A stretch of 39,031 nucleotides of DNA from Micromonospora arida (GTDB lineage Bacteria > Actinomycetota > Actinomycetes > Mycobacteriales > Micromonosporaceae): assembly GCF_003857035.1 (NCBI RefSeq), contig NZ_QGSY01000258.1, positions 1 to 39,031 on the forward strand, in the 5' to 3' direction. Position numbers and translations under genes: made by a program. Below the pieces are notes generated by a model, which did not search any database, had not been told where the DNA came from, and was given only the letters and a program-made list of their open reading frames with translations. Shown here in pieces: positions 13,614 to 20,555 of this stretch (position 1 is the stretch's first letter; every line of letters begins with the position of its first letter).

Positions 13614-16600
13614 TCAACTGCCGGCTGGTCGTGTGGGGGTCACGCAGGTGGTTCGGGCTGATTCGAGGGTGCCGTTGATGGAGGTGACGCAGTATTCGTA
13701 GTTCCAGAAGCCTGAGGTTAGGTAGGCGATGCCGTGGGTGGGTTCGGTGAATGTTTGGTCGCTTGGGGTCAGGGGGCTGCCGTTGGTGAGGTCGCGGGTC
13801 CAGACGCGATAGCCGGCGGCTGTGTCGTTTTTGGTCCAGGTGAGTTGGACGGTGTTGGCGTCGAGGGAGTTGATCTGTAGGCCGGTGGGTGCGGTGGGGG
13901 TTGTGGTGCCGACCCTGATGGGGCGTGCGCTGTTGGGGACGCCGGAGCCGGTGGTGTTCCAGCTGGCTACCGCGATGATGTAGCGGTGGTTGGGCTTGAG
14001 GCCGTCGATGCGGGCGGAGAAGCCTTTGATGCCGGTGCTGGAGAGGATGGCGTTGGGGGTGTCCTGGTCCCAGTAGAGGACTTCGTAGCGTTCGATGGCG
14101 CCCGCGTTGGTGGGTACGCCCCAGGTGATGGTGAAGCCGGTGGCGGTGGGCTGCGTGATGATTCCGGTGGGTCCGGCAGGTGCCGTCGGGTTGGCTGTCG
14201 CGGTTCTGATGGGTGACCAGGCGGATTTTTGGTCGTCGGTGTCGCCGTTGTCGGTGCGGACCTGGTATTCCCAGGTCAGGCCTTTGACGGAGAGGGTTTC
14301 GTGGCGGTTGGCCTGTACGCGGGATTCGTTCCAGGTGGTGGCGCCGACCATCCGGGAGCGGACGGTGTATCCGTGGGCGCCGAAGACCTTGTTCCAGTTG
14401 ACGGTGACGCCTTGAGGGCCTTCGCCGGCGGTGACTCCGGCGGGTGTGGGGGTGGGTCGGTTGGGGATGGTGGTGGGGATGTCGAGGGGTTTGGTGCCGT
14501 ATCCGAAGTCGTTGTGCAGGGTTTCGGTGAATGCTCGGGCGATTTGGTATTCGCCTGTGGCGTTGGGGTGCAGTCCGTCGTAGCCGGCGGGGCAGCTGGT
14601 GGGTCCGCAGTCATAGTTTTCGCGCCATTTGACTAGCTTCACTGGTGACTGGTTGGTGTGCCAGGTCGGGATCGCCTGGGCCAGCCGGGAGTTGTAGTCA
14701 TTGGTCTTGTCGGGTAGCTGTCTGTTGACGTTCAGCAGGGTGCGTTGTGGGACGTTGGCTATCGCGAGCTTGATGTTGGGATTGGCTTTGCGGGCTTCGT
14801 CGACCAACGTTTTCGTGCTGTCCAGGGTCCCCTGGGCGTCGGTGACGGACCAGCCCAGATCGTTGAAGCCCAGGCCGAGCAGGATCAGGTCAGGCTTCTG
14901 CTGCTGCACCTGGTACTGGATCAGGTTCTTGACAATCGCTGCCTGCTGGCCCCACATCGCGAAGTGTTCGTCATCGTCGAAGCTCATACGCTGGTCGTAC
15001 TTGCCGTCGAAACGTGTCGACTTGTCCTCAGGCTCGGGTAATTGCCCTTGCAGAGTTGGCGGTTTACGTCCGGGTGCCCGGGCAGGCACGGTGCCCTTAT
15101 AGGGGCCAACGAACTCGGCGTCCACGCCCTGTTCCCTGAACCACTCCGACAGCCGGTAACGCCAGGTCCAGTCGCCCTCCTCACCCTGACTCATCGAATC
15201 ACCCACCACCATCACCCTGACGCTGCCAGTCGGATCAGGACCGGGGACGGGAGGGCCCGGCGGCGTACCGTGGGTGAAGTAGACGGTGGAGTCACCGTCG
15301 CGTTCGTAGTTGCCGTTGAATCCCCAGTTGATCCAGCCGCCGTCGCCGTTGTTCTTCACCACGCCGACGTCGAGCGCGAAGACGGTCATGCCATTCACGT
15401 TCGCGAGGTGTTTCAAGTTCGAGAGATAACCAAAGGAGAACTGGTCGATCGACTTGACGACGAGGATGTTCGTGTCAGGGAAGCACTTCTGGTACTCGGT
15501 GGTCAGCGACCGGACGAGCTCCCCGCGGTCGCCGGGCACCGACCCGGTGTAGCCGCATCCCGGGTACGGTCCGTTCGCGGTCGACGTGTACTGCGGAGTA
15601 TCGGAATCGAAGTTGGAATCGGCGAATCCGGCCATGGGGTCGAAGGTGAGGTCGGCCGTCGCCGGATCGGTGAACGCCACCGTCATGCCGTCCGAGCTGC
15701 GGGTGAAGTTTCCGTAGAACGCCCAGTTGTTCCAGCCGCCGTCGCCCATGTTGTGGAACGTGCCTGTCTTGAACACATGAACGTCGTAGCGGCCTCGGCT
15801 CGCTACCCCGGATGGCCGTCCAACCTCGGTCGAGTCGTTCGCGTCGTAGTCCTGCATGCTGAACGCACTCGCGTACACCTGCGACGTCGGCGGGGACAAC
15901 CATTCGTGCGATTGCTCGTCGTGCATCACCATGACGTTGTAGTTCGGGAAGCAGGTGCGCACATCGTTGAGCAGTGCCCGTACGTGTCTGCTCTGTGCGT
16001 CCTTGCTCAACCCGTCGTAGAGACTGTAGTAGATGGTGCGATCCACCCGGTCGCGGGTCGTCACCTCACACTGCGGACCAGAAGACCATCCCGAGCGCCG
16101 CTCGGGAAGCGGCGGCGTCGTGAAGGTCACGGTCCGTCCATCGTCGCTCTTGGTGAAGTATCCGTTGTAGCCCCAGTTCTTGTAGCCGAGGTCACCGGCC
16201 TGATAGAAGGTGCCGGATTTGAAGACGTACACCCGATACTTCGTGTCACTCAATTCGATCGTGGTGACGAAGTACGCCTCCGTCATGTGTTGCGTGCTGC
16301 CGTTGTGGGGCTGGGCGATCACAACGTTGTAGCCGGGGAAGCAGTACGCCACCCGCCGAACGGCCTCCTTGACCTTGTCCGCCTTCTCGTTCTCCGCGGT
16401 GATCGCGTAGGAAACCACCGACGCGAGACCCAGGAACATGTTGCCCATCACGAATTTCGGATTCGCCCACACGATCCTCGGGGCGTTCGCCTTCGGGTCA
16501 GCATCAAGGCAGGCCGACGGCAGCGCTCCGGGCGTCACCGCCGCTGCGCTCGCCTCGGGCATGGACGTGTTGAGCGAAGCGGTCAACCCTGCGGTGAGGA

Positions 16601-16706
16601 TGACGGCAGTCACCAGGGACATGCCCCGGCGTGCCCGGCTCACCCGTCTTCGACCACCCTCCGATGACCTCCGAATACCAGACGTTCGAAATGCGAAACC
16701 CAACAT
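13614..16706 (-). CDS. Large secreted SGNH hydrolase with triple N-terminal repeat and FN3 tail
   Basis: A 1030-residue exported protein. A positively charged N-terminus and hydrophobic segment (30-46) end near ASAAA. Then come three copies of an unrecognised domain (about 121-196, 252-346, 408-478), each with CFPxxN, an FKxGTF-like strand and G-D-x-G-W-x-NW-x-F/Y-x-GN/Y-F/Y. The SGNH/GDSL hydrolase follows (about 496-735): VGDSM with Ser504, GFND with Asn615, and DGLHP with Asp710 and His713. Three FN3-like domains complete the protein (about 755-1030). It probably deacylates or esterolyses an extracellular polymer to which the repeats or FN3 domains bind. GGAG precedes the ATG. From about 14800 down to 13614 the gene uses many A-ending codons (GAA, TCA, CGA, ACA), unlike its neighbours, hinting at transfer. 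Confidence 0.85.
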   Translation of the reverse strand: MLGFAFRTSGIRRSSEGGRRRVSRARRGMSLVTAVILTAGLTASLNTSMPEASAAAVTPGALPSACLDADPKANAPRIVWANPKFVMGNMFLGLASVVSYAITAENEKADKVKEAVRRVAYCFPGYNVVIAQPHNGSTQHMTEAYFVTTIELSDTKYRVYVFKSGTFYQAGDLGYKNWGYNGYFTKSDDGRTVTFTTPPLPERRSGWSSGPQCEVTTRDRVDRTIYYSLYDGLSKDAQSRHVRALLNDVRTCFPNYNVMVMHDEQSHEWLSPPTSQVYASAFSMQDYDANDSTEVGRPSGVASRGRYDVHVFKTGTFHNMGDGGWNNWAFYGNFTRSSDGMTVAFTDPATADLTFDPMAGFADSNFDSDTPQYTSTANGPYPGCGYTGSVPGDRGELVRSLTTEYQKCFPDTNILVVKSIDQFSFGYLSNLKHLANVNGMTVFALDVGVVKNNGDGGWINWGFNGNYERDGDSTVYFTHGTPPGPPVPGPDPTGSVRVMVVGDSMSQGEEGDWTWRYRLSEWFREQGVDAEFVGPYKGTVPARAPGRKPPTLQGQLPEPEDKSTRFDGKYDQRMSFDDDEHFAMWGQQAAIVKNLIQYQVQQQKPDLILLGLGFNDLGWSVTDAQGTLDSTKTLVDEARKANPNIKLAIANVPQRTLLNVNRQLPDKTNDYNSRLAQAIPTWHTNQSPVKLVKWRENYDCGPTSCPAGYDGLHPNATGEYQIARAFTETLHNDFGYGTKPLDIPTTIPNRPTPTPAGVTAGEGPQGVTVNWNKVFGAHGYTVRSRMVGATTWNESRVQANRHETLSVKGLTWEYQVRTDNGDTDDQKSAWSPIRTATANPTAPAGPTGIITQPTATGFTITWGVPTNAGAIERYEVLYWDQDTPNAILSSTGIKGFSARIDGLKPNHRYIIAVASWNTTGSGVPNSARPIRVGTTTPTAPTGLQINSLDANTVQLTWTKNDTAAGYRVWTRDLTNGSPLTPSDQTFTEPTHGIAYLTSGFWNYEYCVTSINGTLESARTTCVTPTRPAGS

Positions 16707-17036
16707 GGCGGTGCTCCGTTTCGTCTGCGTGCTAGTACTCCAGCCGGGGATGTTGACCTCGGCTGAGCTGCGGTTCGGCGGTCTGACGCTCGCCTCGACG
16801 TACGCCGTCGATGGTCTGTCGTCAGTTGTCGGTCATCAGTTCTTTACATCGATGATCTTTGTGTAGAACATATAGATCCACAAGTCTCGAATCGATTACA
16901 GCCGCTGGTCTCCCCCGGCCCAGCCACGCCACGCAGCGCAAGCCGAGGTGGTCCTACCGGCGGGTACGCCCGGAGCGGAACACGTTCCCCGACGGCCTTC
17001 ACGCACCGCCGATCCGACCCCGTCGACGCACCGACG

Positions 17037-17056
17037 CGACTACCCTCAGTGAGGGA
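17037..17056 (+). promoter_or_regulatory. 20-bp element shared with the Usp promoter
   Basis: CGACTACCCTCAGTGAGGGA matches 10838-10857 at 18 of 20 positions. Here the core CCCTCAGTGAGGG (17043-17055) is a perfect inverted repeat. It is 183 bp before the phosphoketolase ATG and 29 bp before an orphan ATG whose surroundings resemble the Usp start. Confidence 0.6.
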
Positions 17057-17126
17057 AGAGGTGGCGGCGCGGGAAGGTGGGCCGGATGGACGTACCCCAC
17101 GGGGGCGCTGGTCGTCGGCACCACCA

Positions 17127-17146
17127 GTGGGGACCAATGGCTCTGC
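17127..17146 (+). promoter_or_regulatory. Weak DevR/DosR-like site upstream of phosphoketolase
   Basis: The core GGGACCAATGGCTC matches the local consensus GGGACSTNCGGCCC only partly, but keeps GGGACC on the left and GGC-C on the right. It lies about 94 bp before the phosphoketolase ATG, a distance like that of the better sites before the nitroreductase genes. Confidence 0.35.
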
Positions 17147-17239
17147 CCCATCCTTCCGGCGGCGACGAAGCTGGACGTGGCCGGGAAAACCCGGGACACC
17201 GGATGCGACGTCCCCGATTTCGCGAGAGGCTCACGCAGC

Positions 17240-19633
17240 ATGGATTCCGCTGTTGACCTGCACAGCCCTCTGACCGAAGACGAACTGCGTCGGCTGGACG
17301 CCTACTGGCGCGCCGCGAACTACCTCACCGTCGGGCAGATCTACCTGCTGGACAACCCGCTGCTGCGCGAGCCGCTGACCCCCGACGACATCAAACCCCG
17401 GCTGCTCGGGCACTGGGGCACCAGCCCCGGCCTCAACCTGATCTACGCCCACCTCAACCGGGTGATCGTGGCGCGCGACCTCAACGCCATGCTGGTCACC
17501 GGCCCCGGTCACGGCGGGCCGGCCATCGTGGCCAACACCTGGCTGGAGGGCACCTGGTCGGAGCGCTACCACGACGTGGCCCGCGACGAGGCCGGCATGT
17601 CCCGGCTCTTCCGCCAGTTCTCCTTCCCGGGCGGCATCCCCAGCCATGTCGCGGCGGACGTGCCGGGCTCGATCCACGAGGGTGGCGAGCTCGGGTACGC
17701 GTTGAGCCACGCCTACGGCGCCGCGTTCGACCACCCGGACCTGCTGGTGGCCTGCGTGATCGGCGACGGCGAGGCGGAGACCGGGCCGCTGGCCGGCAGT
17801 TGGCTCTCCGACGTGTTCCTCAACCCGGCGCGCGACGGCGCGGTGCTGCCCATCCTGCACCTCAACGGCTACAAGATCGCCAACCCGACCGTGCTGTCCC
17901 GGATCCCCGAGGCCGACCTGCTCGACCTCATGCGCGGATCCGGCTACCAGCCGTACGTGGTGGCCGGTGACGAGCCCGCCCGGGTGCACCGGACCCTGGC
18001 CGCGACGCTGGACCGTGTGCTGAACGAGATCGCCGAGATCCAGCGGCGGGCCCGCTCCGGAGGCGTCGTCGAACGCCCCCGATGGCCGATGATCATTCTG
18101 CGGACGCCGAAGGGCTGGACCGGCCCGAGTGAGGTCGACGGCATTCAGGTGGAGGGCACCTACCGCGCCCACCAGGTGCCACTGTCGGGCGTACGCGACA
18201 ACCCGGCGCACCGGGCCGAGCTGGAGCACTGGCTGCGCAGCTACCGGCCGGAGGAGCTGTTCGACGCTACCGGGGCGCCGGTGGAGGAACTGCTGACGCT
18301 GCCGCCGCGCGGTGACCAGCGGATGAGCGCCAACCCGGTCACCAACGGCGGCATGGTGCTGCGCGACCTGACCCTGCCGGACTTCCGCGACTACGGCGTG
18401 GAGGTTCCCGAACCGGGTACGCCGATCGCCGGCGCGACCGGGGTGCTCGGCCCGTGGATCCGCGACGTCATCAGCGCCAACCCGGAGACGTTCCGGCTGT
18501 TCGGCCCGGACGAGGTCGCGTCCAACCGGCTGGGTGCCGCGTTCGAGGTGACCGACCGGGCCTGGGTGGCCGCGACCGTGCCCGGCGACGACCACCTCTC
18601 CCCCGACGGGCGGGTCATGGAGGTGCTCTCCGAGCACCTGTGCCAGGGCTGGCTGGAGGGCTACCTGCTGACCGGCCGGCACGGCGTGTTCACCAGCTAC
18701 GAGGCGTTCATCCACATCGTCGACTCGATGCTCAACCAGCACGCCAAGTGGCTGAAGGTGACCCGGGCCATCCCCTGGCGGCAGCCGATCGCCTCGCTGA
18801 ACTACCTGCTCTCCAGCCACGTCTGGCGGCAGGACCACAACGGCTTCTCCCACCAGGACCCGGGGTTCATCGACCACGTCGTCAACAAGAAGGCCGAGGT
18901 GGTGCGGGTCTATCTGCCGCCGGACGCCAACACGCTGCTCGCCACGATGGACCACTGCCTGCGCAGCCGGCACTACATCAACGTGGTGGTGGCCGGTAAG
19001 CAGGCCGCCCCGAACTGGTTGACGATGACCGAGGCGATCCAGCACACCCGGCGTGGCCTGGGCATCTGGGAGTGGGCCAGCAACGACGGCGGCACCGAGC
19101 CGGACGTGGTGCTCGCCTGCTGCGGAGACGTGCCCACCCTGGAGACGTTGGCCGCCGTCGAGCTGCTGCGTCAGAACCTGCCGACGTTGAAGGTACGCCT
19201 GGTCAACGTGGTCGACCTGATGCGACTCCAGCCGGACACCGAGCACCCACACGGCCTGACCGACAACGAGTTCGACACCATCTTCACCGAGGACCGGCCG
19301 ATCATCTTCGCGTACCACGGATATCCGTGGCTGATCCACCGACTCACCTACCGCCGCACCAACCACGAGAACCTGCACGTGCGCGGTTACAAGGAGGAGG
19401 GCACCACCACCACTCCGTTCGACATGGTGATGCTCAACGACCTGGACCGCTTCCACCTGGTCATCGACGTGATCGACCGAGTGCCCGGGCTGGCCGCCAG
19501 CGCCGCGCACCTGCGCCAACGGATGGTCGACGCCCGGCAGGCGGCCCGCGACTACACCCGCCAGTACGGCGAGGACGACCCCCAGGTCGCCGAATGGCGC
19601 TGGGTCCGCGAAACCGATCCGACCACCCCCTGA
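17240..19633 (+). CDS. xfp: Phosphoketolase (xylulose-5-P/fructose-6-P), thiamine-diphosphate enzyme
   Basis: A 797-residue enzyme that splits xylulose 5-phosphate or fructose 6-phosphate with phosphate to acetyl phosphate plus glyceraldehyde 3-phosphate or erythrose 4-phosphate, in the cytoplasm. Signatures are GHWGTSPGLN (57-66), SFPGGIPSH (128-136), the thiamine-diphosphate loop GDGEAETG (175-182) and the C-terminal RGYKEEGTTTTPFDM. Length is right for the family. ATG 17240 follows GAGAGG, and family N-terminal homology begins directly after it, so upstream in-frame codons are not coding. The Usp gene starts 11 bases after its stop, giving a two-gene operon. Acetyl phosphate formation would give ATP under low oxygen. 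Confidence 0.95.
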   Translation: MDSAVDLHSPLTEDELRRLDAYWRAANYLTVGQIYLLDNPLLREPLTPDDIKPRLLGHWGTSPGLNLIYAHLNRVIVARDLNAMLVTGPGHGGPAIVANTWLEGTWSERYHDVARDEAGMSRLFRQFSFPGGIPSHVAADVPGSIHEGGELGYALSHAYGAAFDHPDLLVACVIGDGEAETGPLAGSWLSDVFLNPARDGAVLPILHLNGYKIANPTVLSRIPEADLLDLMRGSGYQPYVVAGDEPARVHRTLAATLDRVLNEIAEIQRRARSGGVVERPRWPMIILRTPKGWTGPSEVDGIQVEGTYRAHQVPLSGVRDNPAHRAELEHWLRSYRPEELFDATGAPVEELLTLPPRGDQRMSANPVTNGGMVLRDLTLPDFRDYGVEVPEPGTPIAGATGVLGPWIRDVISANPETFRLFGPDEVASNRLGAAFEVTDRAWVAATVPGDDHLSPDGRVMEVLSEHLCQGWLEGYLLTGRHGVFTSYEAFIHIVDSMLNQHAKWLKVTRAIPWRQPIASLNYLLSSHVWRQDHNGFSHQDPGFIDHVVNKKAEVVRVYLPPDANTLLATMDHCLRSRHYINVVVAGKQAAPNWLTMTEAIQHTRRGLGIWEWASNDGGTEPDVVLACCGDVPTLETLAAVELLRQNLPTLKVRLVNVVDLMRLQPDTEHPHGLTDNEFDTIFTEDRPIIFAYHGYPWLIHRLTYRRTNHENLHVRGYKEEGTTTTPFDMVMLNDLDRFHLVIDVIDRVPGLAASAAHLRQRMVDARQAARDYTRQYGEDDPQVAEWRWVRETDPTTP

Positions 19634-19644
19634 AGGAGGACGAC

Positions 19645-20502
19645 GTGCGCGACGCGGAGATCCTGGTCGGCTACGACGGCTCCACCGACGCCTCGGTGGC
19701 CCTGGACTGGGCACTGGAGGAGGCCCGGCACAGTGGCCAGCCGGTGCGGCTGGCGTACGTCTTCGAATGGCTGACCGTGGCCAGCTGGGTCGGCCCGGGT
19801 GTGGCCCCCGGTGTGTGGCCGGACGACACCGCCCGCCGGCAGGTCGAGGACCTGGTCCGCAGGGCCGCGGCGGACGCCACCGCCGCGCACCCCGGCCTGA
19901 CGATCACCGGCCAGGTGTACGACGGGCCGCCCGCGCTGGTGTTGCAGGAGAGCTCGGCCGAGGCCGGGTTGTTGGTGCTCGGCAGCCGGGGCCACGGCGG
20001 ATTCGGTGGCCTGCTGGCCGGGTCGACGGCGGTGTCGGTCGCCGCGCACGCACACTGCCCGGTCGTGGTGGTCCGTGACGGGGCCGGCCGCGCCCCGGCC
20101 GACGCGTCGGCCGGCCCGGTGGCGGTCGGCGTGGACGGCTCGGAACCGTCGCTGGTGGCGCTCGGCTTCGCGGCCGAACGGGCGGCGCAGCGGCAGGTGC
20201 CGCTGCGCGTCCTGCACGCCTGGACACCGGGCCCCAACGCCGAGGCCGGGGTGCCCGATGAACGGGCTGCGGTGGAGCAGGCGCTGGAACCGTGGCGGCG
20301 GACGTTCGCCGAGCTGACCATCACCGTCGACCTGGTCCCGACCAGCCCGGCGGCGATGTTGATCGAAGCGAGCCGCGACGCGCGGCTGGTGGTGGTCGGC
20401 AGCCGGGGTCGGGGCGGGCTGGCCGGGATGCTGCTCGGCTCGGTCAGCCAGCAGCTGATCCAGCACGCCCACTGCCCGGTCGCAGTGGTCCGGGAACGCT
20501 GA
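19645..20502 (+). CDS. Double-domain universal stress protein with intact ATP-binding loops
   Basis: A 285-residue protein of two UspA domains. Domain 1 starts ILVGYDGSTDASVALDWALEEA and ends with GSRGHGGFGGLLAGSTA; domain 2 starts VAVGVDGSEPSLVAL and ends with GSRGRGGLAGMLLGSVS. Both have the G-2X-G-9X-G(S/T) nucleotide-binding signature, unlike the Usp gene at 10901. The GTG start has an excellent AAGGAGGA site and lies 11 bases after the phosphoketolase stop, so the two are cotranscribed. A role in persistence under energy stress is likely from the family. Confidence 0.92.
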   Translation: MRDAEILVGYDGSTDASVALDWALEEARHSGQPVRLAYVFEWLTVASWVGPGVAPGVWPDDTARRQVEDLVRRAAADATAAHPGLTITGQVYDGPPALVLQESSAEAGLLVLGSRGHGGFGGLLAGSTAVSVAAHAHCPVVVVRDGAGRAPADASAGPVAVGVDGSEPSLVALGFAAERAAQRQVPLRVLHAWTPGPNAEAGVPDERAAVEQALEPWRRTFAELTITVDLVPTSPAAMLIEASRDARLVVVGSRGRGGLAGMLLGSVSQQLIQHAHCPVAVVRER

Positions 20503-20508
20503 CGTCCG

Positions 20509-20552
20509 CTGGCCTGGGTCGCCGTACCCGCGGGTACGGCGACCCGGGCCAG
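20509..20552. terminator. Long hairpin terminator between convergent operons
   Basis: CTGGCC and GGGTCGCCGTACCC pair with the mirrored GGGTACGGCGACCC and GGCCAG in an almost perfect stem with a 3-base loop. It sits between the phosphoketolase-Usp operon (plus) and the P-type ATPase (minus), 3 bp from the ATPase stop. Confidence 0.85.
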
Positions 20553-20555
20553 GGG

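Larger units (their letters stand above)
16707..17239. other. Divergent promoter region between SGNH gene and phosphoketolase
   Basis: A 533-bp gap holding the promoter of the SGNH gene (minus), an AT-richer stretch at about 16830-16900, the 20-bp shared element at 17037-17056, a segment resembling the 5' end of a usp gene at 17071-17110, and a weak DevR-like site at 17127-17146. I see no intact gene. An ATG at 17086 opens only 56 codons that overlap the phosphoketolase start. Confidence 0.55.

Noticed and set aside
11881..16706. The SGNH pair as a defence or toxin system
   Set aside because: Signal peptide, SGNH catalytic blocks and FN3 domains point to extracellular polymer modification; no toxin, immunity or nuclease domain is visible.
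16859..17239. N-terminal extension of phosphoketolase in the same frame
   Set aside because: Family homology begins right after ATG 17240, and the upstream codons cover promoter-like elements.
17086..17256. Small ORF starting at ATG 17086 upstream of phosphoketolase
   Set aside because: Arg/Gly/His-rich, overlaps the phosphoketolase start in another frame. It looks like a decayed usp start rather than a gene.
17231..19714. An 827-codon open frame on the minus strand opposite the phosphoketolase
   Set aside because: It is antisense to an unmistakable enzyme, has low-complexity His/Val/Gly/Arg-rich sequence, and long antisense frames are expected in DNA with very high third-position GC.
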